Shown: positions 7,920 to 16,481, numbered from the stretch's first letter. The stretch: 64,000 bases of DNA from JAVBJV01 sp031555315 (GCA_031555315.1 JAVBUO010000036.1:1-64000), one strand, 5' to 3'. Made by a program: numbers and translations. The notes: a model not told the origin generated them from the sequence alone.

Positions 7920-9014
7920 TTACGCCGGCAACGGTTTTTCCGCCGGCACCAGTGCCACGTTGATCAGAAGACGGTTGTCCTCATAAGTCCAGGCGGTAAT
8001 CTCGCGCGACAGGCCACCATCTTCTGTCAGTTCGAACACGCGATATCGCCTGGCCGCGAGATAGGCGAAATAGTCGCCGATCGCGATATCCGAAACTTCC
8101 AGCAAAAACTGAGGAGCAATCTCGGACAGAATGACCGGGCGATCGGCGTCCAGAATGCGGGGCGCGCCGTCGAACACCAGTTTCTCGGCGCCTTCGACAT
8201 CGATCTTGATAAAATCGACGCGCTTCGACACCAGAGTGTCGAGCCTGCGCACTGGGGTTTTCTGCACCCGCCGGTCTTCCGTCGCAGCGGCGTCCAGCGC
8301 CAGATCGGGGGCAAGCTGTGTATGACCCGGGTTCTCGTCGGCACCGTCCCAGGCCAGCATCAATTCCCCGTCCCCGGCGCCGAGCGCGACGTTGTGCACC
8401 GTGACATTGCCGAGATTGTTGGCGGTGATGGTCTTGCGTAGATAATGATGGATATCGTTGCGCGGTTCGAAGGCGGTGACCAATCCCTCCGTCCCGACCA
8501 GCGCCGCCATCTGCACGGCGAACCAGCCCAGATTGGCCCCGATATCGAGAGCATGCATGCCCGGTTTGACGACGCGACGCACGAACGCGGTTTCCATGGG
8601 CTCCCACGTCTGGCCGCGCAAAAGCCATTCAGAAATGTAAATATCCTGCAGATTGATCCAGAAACGCGTCCCGTCGTCGAATTCGGTCAGGACATATTTG
8701 GGTGTCGGCAGTTTCTGTCTGAGCACGTCCTTGACCTGCGGCGCGGGGCGCAGTTGGCATTCCGGCAGATCAAGCAGGGTTTTCACCAGACTTTGCGTAT
8801 CCCGCAGGGCCATGCGCAGCCTGATGTCGCGCTCGCTCTGCGGGTTGCGGCCCAGCAGCAGCCGATACGCCCAGACCACCGTATCGCGATCGATCTCGTT
8901 CGGAGGTATGTCGGGAAAAGACGGTCTGCTTTTCCGATGCTGCTCCATCTGCCGGACGAGGACTTCTGCCAGCACATCACAAAAACGTAGGACCAGACCT
9001 GTTCCAAATCTCAT
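7920..9014 (-). CDS. FkbM-family methyltransferase
   Basis: The 364-residue protein has an N-terminal helical part (about 1-105, with AYRLLLGRNPQSERDI, reminiscent of DUF4214-like modules next to glycan-modifying enzymes) and a C-terminal SAM-dependent FkbM domain. Motif I is HALDIGANLGWFAVQMA (about 170), then VTAFEPRNDIHHYL, and VDFIKIDVEGAEKLVF, the FkbM hallmark. Such enzymes methylate sugar or lipid hydroxyls, but the substrate here is not predictable. It appears to stand alone between the porin pair and a pair of unknown secreted proteins. Confidence 0.9.
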   Translation of the reverse strand: MRFGTGLVLRFCDVLAEVLVRQMEQHRKSRPSFPDIPPNEIDRDTVVWAYRLLLGRNPQSERDIRLRMALRDTQSLVKTLLDLPECQLRPAPQVKDVLRQKLPTPKYVLTEFDDGTRFWINLQDIYISEWLLRGQTWEPMETAFVRRVVKPGMHALDIGANLGWFAVQMAALVGTEGLVTAFEPRNDIHHYLRKTITANNLGNVTVHNVALGAGDGELMLAWDGADENPGHTQLAPDLALDAAATEDRRVQKTPVRRLDTLVSKRVDFIKIDVEGAEKLVFDGAPRILDADRPVILSEIAPQFLLEVSDIAIGDYFAYLAARRYRVFELTEDGGLSREITAWTYEDNRLLINVALVPAEKPLPA

Positions 9015-9160
9015 TTTTATTCCTCAACTAAACGAAGGTTCTAAACAACTTTTCCAATTCTACAATCCATACGCCTCAAGATCTTTTCGGCGCTCCAGTT
9101 TATCCGAGGCATTCCACACGATGCTTTATCGTTCTGTGCTTCGGATTGTTTTCTCTCCTG

Positions 9161-9277
9161 TCAGACGTCCTCCCCAGACGAGATTTCCATCAGAACGATT
9201 CGATTTCCAACTAAATCTTCCTGCACACCCTCCAGCCACAGGCGCACGCCTTGGCGCATTGCACGCGATATTTCCAT
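9161..9277 (-). CDS. possible small protein, 38 residues
   Basis: A short minus-strand frame starting ATG at 9277 is preceded by an unusually strong ribosome site, GGGAGGAG, about 7 nt upstream. The predicted peptide (MEISRAMRQGVRLWLEGVQE at its start) is amphipathic and without a signal peptide. No family is recognised. The support is the ribosome site and the otherwise empty gap 9015-9320, in which I see nothing else except this frame. Confidence 0.3.
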   Translation of the reverse strand: MEISRAMRQGVRLWLEGVQEDLVGNRIVLMEISSGEDV

Positions 9278-9320
9278 AACGGTCTCCTCCCTTTGACAGA
9301 AACATCCTATAGTCACGCGC

Positions 9321-9887
9321 ATGTACAGTTGTGTCATTCCCCACACACGGGCGCTGGCGTGTCTTCTGTTTCTTGCGATCAGCGGAGCGGTGCTGGCCGA
9401 TGAGGTCAGGGCCGACCAGCCGCTGACCCGGCCTGAAGCCGTCGTGTGTTCGGCCAGTGGCCGTTACTGCCTGCATGGCCCGCCATTGCAGCCGAATCTG
9501 TCCATGTTCCGGATGGAACAAGGACAGGCATCGCCGTTATGGACCGCACCGGGCGCGGCGGCGCGCTACATGGTGGCGGAAGACGGCGAACATTATGTGC
9601 TGACCCCGCCGGGGCAGGATATGCTTACGCAGGCGCCGGGACAGGCCGATCCCGGGCGGGTGATGTTCGTCTTTTATGCGCGCGAGCGGGAATTGGCGCG
9701 GGTGACTCTGGGACAACTGATCCGCAACGTGCCGCAACTGCCTCGCACGGTCTCGCATCTGCGCTGGGCGCGCAGTTTCGGCTTCGCGCCCGACGGAAAA
9801 TTCGTCATCCGTACGGAGGAAAACCGCGAATTCACTTTCGACCCGGCAACCGGCGCACGGCTCGGCGAACGCGCCATCTCTCCGTAA
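9321..9887 (+). CDS. secreted protein of unknown family (copy 1 of a tandem pair)
   Basis: The 188-residue product has a Sec signal peptide (hydrophobic core ACLLFLAISGAVLA, cleavage near residue 27). The mature part has two cysteines in VVCSASGRYCLHGPPLQPN, then MFRMEQGQASPLWTAPG, YMVAEDGEHYV, and a C-terminal strand-rich part with GFAPDGKFVIRT and FDPATGARLG, which reads like two blades of a propeller or other repeated beta unit. I recognise no family. The next gene is a close paralogue, and both are probably periplasmic. Function unknown. Confidence 0.75.
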   Translation: MYSCVIPHTRALACLLFLAISGAVLADEVRADQPLTRPEAVVCSASGRYCLHGPPLQPNLSMFRMEQGQASPLWTAPGAAARYMVAEDGEHYVLTPPGQDMLTQAPGQADPGRVMFVFYARERELARVTLGQLIRNVPQLPRTVSHLRWARSFGFAPDGKFVIRTEENREFTFDPATGARLGERAISP

Positions 9888-9918
9888 CACCCGTCCTGCC
9901 CCGAAAAATCCTCGGCCG

Positions 9919-10488
9919 ATGAACGAGCACACCACGCCCTGCACATGGCGGCTGGCCTGCCTGCTGTTCCTCGCGACAAGCAGCGTGTCGCTGGCCGACA
10001 TGGTGAGCGCCGAAGCGCCGCCCTCCGCAGCGCAAGCCGTGATGTGTTCAGCCAGCGGCCGTTACTGTCTGCACGGCCCGCCATTGCAGCAGAACCTGAC
10101 CATGTTCCGGATGGACCGCGGACAGGCAACGCCAGTGTGGACCGCCCCGGGCGAGGCCGCGCACTACATGGTGGCGGAGGACGGCGAACATTACGTACGC
10201 ATCCCGCTGGGGCAGACCCGGCTGGCACTAGGAGGGGACCGGACCAGCCCCCGGCGTGTCATGTTCGTGTTCTATGCGCGCGAGCGCGAACTGGCGCGGG
10301 TGACGCTGGGACAGTTGATCCACAGTATATCGCAGCTGTCCGGCACTATCTCGCATCGAACCTGGGCGCGCGATTTCGGCTTCGCGCCCGACGGAAAATT
10401 CGTCATCCGCACGGTGGAAAACCGCACATTCGTCTTCGATCCGACGACCGGCGCGCTGCTCGGCGAAGGCGCGACGACGCCCAACTAA
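9919..10488 (+). CDS. secreted protein of unknown family (copy 2 of a tandem pair)
   Basis: The 189-residue paralogue of the gene at 9321 starts 32 nt after it. It shares the signal peptide type, the CSASGRYCLHGPPLQ block with both cysteines, the YMVAEDGEHYV block, VMFVFYARERELARVTLGQL (identical in both) and the GFAPDGKFVIRT end. The central PLGQTRLALGGDRTSPR segment differs. The identity is clearly higher in the last two thirds than at the N terminus. Function unknown; the pair is probably one operon convergent to ubiV. Confidence 0.75.
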   Translation: MNEHTTPCTWRLACLLFLATSSVSLADMVSAEAPPSAAQAVMCSASGRYCLHGPPLQQNLTMFRMDRGQATPVWTAPGEAAHYMVAEDGEHYVRIPLGQTRLALGGDRTSPRRVMFVFYARERELARVTLGQLIHSISQLSGTISHRTWARDFGFAPDGKFVIRTVENRTFVFDPTTGALLGEGATTPN

Positions 10489-10504
10489 ACGCCGGGGCGC
10501 GCCT

Positions 10505-11440
10505 TCATGCCACCGCCCCTGCCAGCCCGTTCTGTTCGGCGAAGGTCTTCCAGGCCGCCCCCGGTGCCCCGCTGGTGAAACCGTTGGCGAATGGCGCACC
10601 GGTATAGACCCGGGCAAGCTCGGCCGTAGCCGAAGCGGCATCCCGCCGTCCATCGATGACCGCGCGATAGAGGTTGGCCACCGCCACCATATCGCAATCC
10701 TGCGGCGACAGGCGCAGGGCGGCGGCACCCGCGGCCTTCAGCGCCGGAACCTCGGCCAGCAGCACGGCGCAGTGATGGGAAAGAGTCTGCACGCCGTTGA
10801 CGGACAGGAATTTCTCGCCGTCCAAGGTATCGACATCCAGCCCGTCCATATTCTTCTCGCAGACGAACTGGCAGTTGTCCTTGGTCAGCTTGTGCAGCCG
10901 CGCATGATAACAGCGCGCCGAGATGGCCAGCGGAATGCGTCCGAACGCGAAGACTTCCATCGCCACATCCGGACAGCCCCCGGCGATGGCGGCGATCGAG
11001 GCCAGCGGCAGTTCCGGCGGCAGACAGATGCGCGCCGCCCCGCGCGCCGCGAAATACCGCGCCGTCGCCTCGTTATAGGTGTTGACGAAGGGGCCGATCG
11101 CATGCGGCCGGCCGTCGATATGCAGCAGGCACGAGATATCGTTCGCCTCGACCATGTACCCGTCCTGCTTCGCCAGCGCCTCGGTCTGCTTGCGCTCGCG
11201 CTCCAGCGCAACGAGCAGCAGGCTCGACAGCAGCACCTTCTTGCCGCCGCGCTCGAGCCGGTCGATCACGTCGGGGATGAAACGCTCGTAGAACGGCGCG
11301 CGTTTCGAACAGACCGTCTCGCCGACGCAGACCGTATCGATCGGCGCTTCATCGGCGATGCGGGCATAGAAGTCCCGCCAGTGTTCGGGCTTCCAGTGGT
11401 ACAGGACAGGGCCGAGGGTAAGCTGCATGCTGTCCGTCAT
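10505..11440 (-). CDS. ubiV: ubiquinone biosynthesis protein UbiV (U32 peptidase-like)
   Basis: This 311-residue protein of the U32 family works with UbiU in oxygen-independent ring hydroxylation during ubiquinone synthesis; both carry a 4Fe-4S cluster. The start LTLGPVLYHW, ETVCSKRAPFYERF (Cys near 44) and the cluster-type motif CYHARLHKLTKDNCQFVC are as expected for UbiV; the last cysteines supply the iron-sulphur ligands. VEANDISCLLHI and GPFVNTYNEATARYF also fit. It lies 31 nt downstream of ubiU in the ubiT-ubiU-ubiV operon. An internal ATG four codons in (11428) is an alternative start. Confidence 0.94.
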   Translation of the reverse strand: MTDSMQLTLGPVLYHWKPEHWRDFYARIADEAPIDTVCVGETVCSKRAPFYERFIPDVIDRLERGGKKVLLSSLLLVALERERKQTEALAKQDGYMVEANDISCLLHIDGRPHAIGPFVNTYNEATARYFAARGAARICLPPELPLASIAAIAGGCPDVAMEVFAFGRIPLAISARCYHARLHKLTKDNCQFVCEKNMDGLDVDTLDGEKFLSVNGVQTLSHHCAVLLAEVPALKAAGAAALRLSPQDCDMVAVANLYRAVIDGRRDAASATAELARVYTGAPFANGFTSGAPGAAWKTFAEQNGLAGAVA

Positions 11441-11447
11441 CGTTCAT

Positions 11448-11481
11448 CGCCCATCATCTATCGCCCATCACTTATCGCCAG
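11448..11481 (+). repeat. short tandem repeat between ubiU and ubiV
   Basis: A 14-nt unit beginning TCGCCCATCA occurs twice in tandem (11448-11461 and 11462-11475) with the first bases of a third copy (TCGCCA). It fills the gap between ubiV and ubiU and includes the ubiU stop codon at 11472-11474, so unit gain or loss would change the operon spacing. Confidence 0.6.
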
Positions 11482-12449
11482 GTCTTGCGGTATGCGCCGG
11501 TCGTGTTGCTCTGCCCTTCGCTCAGCGCGGCAAGCCCGGCCGTCGACAACGGCCGGCCGGCATCCAGGTCGGCCAGTGCCTCGCGGAAATATCTGACGAC
11601 GCTGGCGATATAGGCCCGGCCGCGCTGGCGCCCCTCGATCTTCAGGGCGACGACGCCGGCCTCCTTCAGCCCGGGCAGCAGCGTGGCGGCATCCAGGCTG
11701 ACCGGGTCCTCGAAGATATAACCCGAGCCGAGTTCGGTGGTGAACCGGCCCTTGCACAGGGTCGGATAGGCGGCGGCTTCGCCCTGTGCGAACTTGTTGA
11801 TGGTGAAATCGCCGAGCCGCGAGACCATCGTGCCCGCATCGTCGCGATAGGTGACATGGCTGGCGGGCGAACAGACCCCGTTCATGTTCGGCGACTTGCC
11901 GGTCGCATAGGAGGACAGCGAACAGCGCCCTTCGGCCATCACGCACAGGCCGCCGAATACGAAGACCTCGGTCTCGACATCGGTGGCTTTGACGATGGCG
12001 GCGATCTCGGGCACCGACAGAACGCGCGGCAGCACCACGCGCTTCACGCCGAACGCCTGCTGATAGAAGCGTATGGCGTCCGGGTTGGCGGCGGCCGCCT
12101 GGACCGAAACGTGCAGGCGCTGCTTCGGGTGCGTTCTCGCGGCATAATCGATCAGCCCGATATCGGCGAGGATCAGCGCATCGGCGCCCGCGGCGCAGGC
12201 GTCGTCCACGGCACGGCGCCACAGATCCGGCGCGCCGGCGCGCGGAAAGGTGTTGATCGCCACCAGCACCTTGGCATTGGCGCGATGGGCATAGGCGATT
12301 CCGTCGCGCAGCTCCGCCCGGCTGAAGTTCAGCCCGGGAAAATTGCGGGCGTTGGTCTCGTCGTTATAGCCGCAATAAACCGCATCGGCACCAGCATCGA
12401 CGGCAGCCTCCAGCGAAGCGGGCGTGCCGGCGGGGCAGATCAGTTCCAT
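11472..12449 (-). CDS. ubiU: ubiquinone biosynthesis protein UbiU (U32 peptidase-like)
   Basis: The 325-residue partner of UbiV belongs to the U32 peptidase family, in a branch that acts in anaerobic ubiquinone hydroxylation rather than proteolysis. It begins MELICPAGTPASLEAAVDAG, has AVYCGYNDETNARNFPGLNF, and carries the four-cysteine set for a 4Fe-4S cluster (GRCSLSSY, NGVCSPAS, TLCKGRF and the upstream Cys). Its start overlaps the end of ubiT by 10 nt, which suggests coupled translation. Confidence 0.95.
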   Translation of the reverse strand: MELICPAGTPASLEAAVDAGADAVYCGYNDETNARNFPGLNFSRAELRDGIAYAHRANAKVLVAINTFPRAGAPDLWRRAVDDACAAGADALILADIGLIDYAARTHPKQRLHVSVQAAAANPDAIRFYQQAFGVKRVVLPRVLSVPEIAAIVKATDVETEVFVFGGLCVMAEGRCSLSSYATGKSPNMNGVCSPASHVTYRDDAGTMVSRLGDFTINKFAQGEAAAYPTLCKGRFTTELGSGYIFEDPVSLDAATLLPGLKEAGVVALKIEGRQRGRAYIASVVRYFREALADLDAGRPLSTAGLAALSEGQSNTTGAYRKTWR

Positions 12450-13000
12450 GGGGTCGCCTCGCGCTGGTAAACAGGACCGGTCTTTTCCGCGGGCCGGAAC
12501 AGACGTTCGGCGCGGCGCATGACCGTCAGCGCCGCCGGCGCGAAAGGACCGAGATTCGAAGCCGCAAGTTCGATGAAATCGACCCGCGCATCGTCGAGCG
12601 CATTCCTGAGGGCGAGCACTGCCTCGACATCGCCCGAGATGGTCAGGTCGCGCGAGAAGAACAGCGCATCGCCGTCATACGTGCCGTCCGCCAGCCCCAT
12701 CAGCGCGGCCAGCGGCCCGGCGATCCGCGCGTTCAGCCCCTCGGGCAGGGTGCGCACGGCCCTCGCCCGCGCCGCGCCTGGGCGCGGTTCAAGAACGAAG
12801 GCGAAGGGCAGATCGGTCGGGTCGATGCCGTAACGCTTATCGGCATGTTCACCCAGCCTGTCGAAGATGCGCGGATGCCGGCGCAGGACCGAACCGACGC
12901 AAAGCGCCAGCAACGGCTGCAACGGCAGCAACGGCAACGGCCTTACGGCCAGAGCGAGAATGGAAGGAACCGCCGGTATGCTCGACCCATGCGTGGACAT
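12440..13000 (-). CDS. ubiT: SCP2-domain protein UbiT
   Basis: The 186-residue product is the lipid-binding accessory factor of anaerobic ubiquinone synthesis, with one SCP2 sterol-carrier domain. Visible parts are a hydrophobic N-terminal helix (LALAVRPLPLLPLQPLLA), PFAFVLEPRPG, RIAGPLAALMGLADGTYDGDALFFSRDLTISGD (typical of the domain) and ALRNALDDARVD. The ATG at 13000 is chosen because GGAGG lies 6 nt upstream, though an open frame extends to 13102. It is the first gene of ubiT-ubiU-ubiV and is divergent from ubiD. Confidence 0.92.
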   Translation of the reverse strand: MSTHGSSIPAVPSILALAVRPLPLLPLQPLLALCVGSVLRRHPRIFDRLGEHADKRYGIDPTDLPFAFVLEPRPGAARARAVRTLPEGLNARIAGPLAALMGLADGTYDGDALFFSRDLTISGDVEAVLALRNALDDARVDFIELAASNLGPFAPAALTVMRRAERLFRPAEKTGPVYQREATPWN

Positions 13001-13206
13001 TCTGTGCCTCCAGACGGACAAACCCGGCAACGGCCCGTCCCGGACGCCGCCCCGTTGCCGTTCCATATCAGTCTGGTTGAATATCAGGCAACCTTGGATC
13101 ACGTTGCAGGCGCGAACCGGCAGGTTGCCCGAAGCTGGAAACGCGCCCAGAAGACAGACAGATAGTCAACGCAAACATGGTCGTCTGCGTAACGAGGAGA
13201 AGCAGA

Positions 13207-14730
13207 TTGCTACGGACAGTGCCTGTTTTCAACGACTTGCGAGACTTCATGGCGTTCCTTGCCGAGAAGGGCGAACTGGTCCGGGTGTCGGAACCCGTGT
13301 CTCTGCTCCACGAGATGACCGAAATCCACCGCCGCGTGCTGCATGCGCAGGGACCGGCGTTGCTGTTCGAAAAGCCGGTCCGGGCGGATGGCGGTATTTC
13401 CGCCATTCCGGTGCTCGTCAACCTGTTCGGAACGTTGCAGCGCATCGCCTGGGGCTTCGGAATCGAAAGGGAACAGCTGGGGGCGCTGGGCACCATTCTG
13501 GGTGAATTACGCGAACCGCAGCCGCCGCAAGGACTGCGCGAGGCATGGAAGAAACTGCCGCTGGCGAAGGCGGCGCTGAACATGCGCCCCAGAGCCGCAC
13601 CGGCCGGCGGCGGCCGCAGGCACGTGTTGCGCGGCAACGCGGTGGACCTTTCGGCCCTGCCGGTGCAGACGCACTGGCCGGGAGAACCCGCGCCGCTGAT
13701 CACCTGGCCGCTGGTCATCACCCGCCCGCCGGATTCGGAACGGATCGACGATTACAACATGGGCGTCTACCGCTGCCAGGTGCTCGGCCGCGACCGGCTG
13801 ATCACCCGCTGGCTCGCGCAGCGCGGCGGCGCCAAGCATCATCACCTGTGGAAGCAGACGGGCGCAGACATGCCGGTAGCCATCGCCATCGGCGACAGCC
13901 CGGCGACGATCCTCGCCGCGGTGCTGCCGCTGCCCGAGACCCTGTCGGAACTGAAATTCGCCGGGCTGTTCCGTGGCGGCCGCCCCGTTCTGGCGGACTG
14001 CGTCAGCGTGCCGCTGAAGGTTCCGGCGCAGGCGGAAATCGTCATCGAGGGCTATGCGTCGGCAACGGAAACCGCGCCGGAAGGCCCCTTCGGCGACCAT
14101 ACCGGCTATTACAACGCGGTCGAGCCGTTCCCGGTCATGCGCGTCACCGCGATCACCATGCGCAGCGAACCCGTCTATCTTTCGACCTATACCGGCCGTC
14201 CGCCCGACGAACCGTCGCGACTGGGCGAGGCGCTGAACGAGATCTTCCTGCCCATCGTGCAACGCCAGTTTCCCGAGGTCGCCGATCTGTGGCTGCCGCC
14301 GGAGGCCTGTTCCTATCGCATGGCGGTGGCGGCGATCAGAAAACGTTATCCCGGCCAGGCGCGGCGGCTGATGATGGGACTGTGGTCGATGATCCCGCAG
14401 CTCACCTATACCAAGACGCTGATTGTCGTCGACGACGACATCGACCCGCGCAACTGGCACGATGTGATGTGGGCGGTATCGACCCGGTCCGATCCGTCGC
14501 GCGACCTGATGATCGTCGAGAACACGCCGATCGACAGCCTCGACTTCGCCTCGCCGCAACCGGGACTGGGCGGCAAGCTCGGCATCGACGCCACCGCCAA
14601 GATCGGCCCGGAAACGCAGCGCGCCTGGGGCGAGGTGATGAACATGAGCGAGGACGTGATCCGCCGTGTCGATACGCTGTGGCCGAAGCTCGGCCTGACG
14701 GGCGAGCACCGCCCATCGCGGAAAAGGTAA
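13207..14730 (+). CDS. ubiD: UbiD-family decarboxylase (3-octaprenyl-4-hydroxybenzoate carboxy-lyase)
   Basis: This 507-residue enzyme decarboxylates the polyprenyl-hydroxybenzoate ring in ubiquinone synthesis with the prenylated flavin made by UbiX. Motifs include YNMGVYRCQV, the cofactor/metal region with KHHHLWKQ, EGPFGDHTGYYN with the catalytic glutamate region, and SYRMAVAAIRKRYPGQARR. The TTG at 13207 has GAGGAG at 13194-13199 and is preferred to an in-frame ATG at 13177 without a ribosome site; this gives LLRTVPVFNDLRDF as the N terminus. ubiX follows after 2 nt, and ubiTUV runs the other way, so most of the quinone pathway's late-stage anaerobic set is here. Confidence 0.95.
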   Translation: MLRTVPVFNDLRDFMAFLAEKGELVRVSEPVSLLHEMTEIHRRVLHAQGPALLFEKPVRADGGISAIPVLVNLFGTLQRIAWGFGIEREQLGALGTILGELREPQPPQGLREAWKKLPLAKAALNMRPRAAPAGGGRRHVLRGNAVDLSALPVQTHWPGEPAPLITWPLVITRPPDSERIDDYNMGVYRCQVLGRDRLITRWLAQRGGAKHHHLWKQTGADMPVAIAIGDSPATILAAVLPLPETLSELKFAGLFRGGRPVLADCVSVPLKVPAQAEIVIEGYASATETAPEGPFGDHTGYYNAVEPFPVMRVTAITMRSEPVYLSTYTGRPPDEPSRLGEALNEIFLPIVQRQFPEVADLWLPPEACSYRMAVAAIRKRYPGQARRLMMGLWSMIPQLTYTKTLIVVDDDIDPRNWHDVMWAVSTRSDPSRDLMIVENTPIDSLDFASPQPGLGGKLGIDATAKIGPETQRAWGEVMNMSEDVIRRVDTLWPKLGLTGEHRPSRKR

Positions 14731-14732
14731 GC

Positions 14733-15320
14733 ATGATGACGCAGACGGTTCCACGGCGGCTTGTCGTCGGCATCAGCGGCGCCTCGGGTGCCGGGATCGG
14801 TTTTCGCGCGGTCGAACTGCTGGCCGAAGCCGGGCGGTGCGAGGTGCATCTGGTGATCTCGCCGGCCGGCGAACGCACCCTGGCGCATGAAATCGGGCCC
14901 GACGCGGCGATGCGGCTGGCGCGGCTGGCGGCGAAACGGCACGCGCACGACGACATCGGCGCGTCCATCGCCAGCGGATCGTTCGGCAGCGAAGGCATGA
15001 TCGTCGCGCCGTGTTCGGTGCGCACGCTGTCCGCCGTGGCGTATTGCGCGGCGGACAATCTGCTGGCCCGCGCCGCCGACGTGACACTGAAGGAACGCCG
15101 CAAACTCGTGCTGCTGGTGCGTGAAACGCCGCTGCATCTCGGCCATCTCCGCGCCATGACCGCGGTGACCGAGGCCGGCGGCATCGTCATGCCGCCGGTG
15201 CCGGCGTTCTATACAAAGCCGCGCAGCGTGGCCGAGATCATCGACGAGACGGCGCGGCGCGCCATCGGGCTGATCGCCCCCGGCCTGTGCGCGCCGCCAC
15301 ACGAATGGGGCACGGCGTAA
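14733..15320 (+). CDS. ubiX: UbiX flavin prenyltransferase
   Basis: The 195-residue product transfers dimethylallyl to FMN to make the prenyl-FMN cofactor of UbiD. The N-terminal VVGISGASGAGIGFRAVELL loop binds FMN, and SGSFGSEGMIVAPCSVRTLSAVA, LLVRETPLHLGHLRAM and MPPVPAFYTKP are the standard UbiX blocks (Arg and Glu of the RETPL motif included). The start is 2 nt after the ubiD stop, so the two are coupled. A copy of the dispersed palindromic repeat follows at 15325. Confidence 0.96.
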   Translation: MMTQTVPRRLVVGISGASGAGIGFRAVELLAEAGRCEVHLVISPAGERTLAHEIGPDAAMRLARLAAKRHAHDDIGASIASGSFGSEGMIVAPCSVRTLSAVAYCAADNLLARAADVTLKERRKLVLLVRETPLHLGHLRAMTAVTEAGGIVMPPVPAFYTKPRSVAEIIDETARRAIGLIAPGLCAPPHEWGTA

Positions 15321-15324
15321 ACAC

Positions 15325-15430
15325 CTAGAGCAGATCGTGACCGGGGGGCATCGATCGGTCACGTGAAGATGCTCGGCAAACAAAGACCGAGAGTATTTCC
15401 CGTGCACCAGAGTAAACGGGAAATGCTCTA
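15325..15430. repeat. dispersed palindromic repeat, copy 1
   Basis: A 106-nt element starting CTAGAGCAGATCGTGACCGG and ending GGGAAATGCTCTA. It is the same unit as at 41659-41764, in the opposite orientation. It contains inverted segments (GTGACCG with CGGTCAC; ACGGGAAATGCTCT with its counterpart). Its right end forms the TAG stop of the hydrolase gene (minus strand, 15428-15430). Confidence 0.8.
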
Positions 15431-16405
15431 CTCCGCCGCCACGCGCACCCGCCAGTCGCGCGCCCGCGCCTCGGCGCCGCTGGGCAGCGGAGCGGCAGGC
15501 GTGTCGATCCAGGCGGCAATGTCGGCGATCGGTTCGGCGCGGTTCAGGTCGCGCAGCAGCATGTGATAGCCGTTCGGATACATCCCCACCCGCACCTGCG
15601 CCGGCAGGCTGCGCAGCAGGCTGGCGGTGTGCGGGCCGGGCACCACCTGGTCGTGCGCGCCGTAGACGATCAGCGTCGGGGCGCGCAGATGCGGGGCGGC
15701 AGCGCGCCCCGCGTCCATCAGATCGACCAGGCCCGATAACGTGTCCAGCCGTGTGGTGCGGATGGTCAGCGGGTCGTTCCAGCGGGTCAGCAGCGCTTCG
15801 CGGTTGTCGGTGGCGACGATGCCGGGGGCGGAATCGTAGAACCCCAGCGGCCCCAGCATCCGCGCGAACAGCCATAACGCGTTGCGTTCCAGCCCGTTCA
15901 TCGTGGCGCGGCCGCGCACCGCCGGGGCGATCAGCACGTATCCGTCGACCGGCGGCGGCGTGGAACTGACGGCGGCGGCCATCAGCACGGCAGCGCCCAT
16001 GCTTTCACCCATCGCATAGAGCTTGGCGCGCGGATAGCGCCAGCGCAGCAGCCGGATCATCACGGCGGCGTCGGCCGCCATGGTTTCGGTTCCGGCCCAG
16101 ACCGTGCGGTTGGGCGCCGCGCCGAAACCGCGCTGGTCGGGCGCGTAGACGGCGATGCCGTGTTCGGCGAATACCGGCGCGGGCAGCACCCAGGTGTTGC
16201 GGCTGCCGTTCATGCCGTGCAGGGCCAGAATCACCGCCCGCGGCTGGCCTTCGGGCCGCCAGGCACGGTACGGCAGCCGTGCGCCGTCCGGCATGATGAA
16301 GGCGGCATCGTCCATCGCCGGAAACCGCACCGCCGGACCGGCGGGTTCCAGCCGCGGGCTGCAGGCGGTCAGCAGAAAGGCAAGGAAAATCGGCAGAAAA
16401 CGCAT
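15428..16405 (-). CDS. alpha/beta hydrolase lipoprotein
   Basis: The 325-residue product starts with a lipoprotein signal (MRFLPIFLAFLLTAC, lipobox LTAC with Cys15). The rest is a monoacylglycerol-lipase-like (Hydrolase_4) domain: LALHGMNGSRNTW oxyanion loop, YAPDQRGFG, nucleophile elbow AMGESMGAAV, a late aspartate in VYGAHDQVVP and the histidine in NGYHMLLRD. It is probably anchored to a periplasm-facing membrane and acts on lipid or ester substrates that cannot be named. Its stop codon lies inside a palindromic repeat. It stands alone, leftward. Confidence 0.88.
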   Translation of the reverse strand: MRFLPIFLAFLLTACSPRLEPAGPAVRFPAMDDAAFIMPDGARLPYRAWRPEGQPRAVILALHGMNGSRNTWVLPAPVFAEHGIAVYAPDQRGFGAAPNRTVWAGTETMAADAAVMIRLLRWRYPRAKLYAMGESMGAAVLMAAAVSSTPPPVDGYVLIAPAVRGRATMNGLERNALWLFARMLGPLGFYDSAPGIVATDNREALLTRWNDPLTIRTTRLDTLSGLVDLMDAGRAAAPHLRAPTLIVYGAHDQVVPGPHTASLLRSLPAQVRVGMYPNGYHMLLRDLNRAEPIADIAAWIDTPAAPLPSGAEARARDWRVRVAAE

Positions 16406-16481
16406 CCGGCCCCACGGGTGTTGAACGAACTGCGGGTATCGCTATCATCTGCGCTCCTTTCCGGCCATAGGACCAAAGACG

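Noticed and set aside
9293..9313. TTGACA and TATAGT before the first secreted protein gene
   Set aside because: The boxes look good alone but are only 9 nt apart, so they cannot form one promoter.
13001..13206. FNR box between ubiT and ubiD
   Set aside because: No TTGAT-N4-ATCAA-like sequence was found; the only inverted repeat (13075-13093) does not match that consensus.
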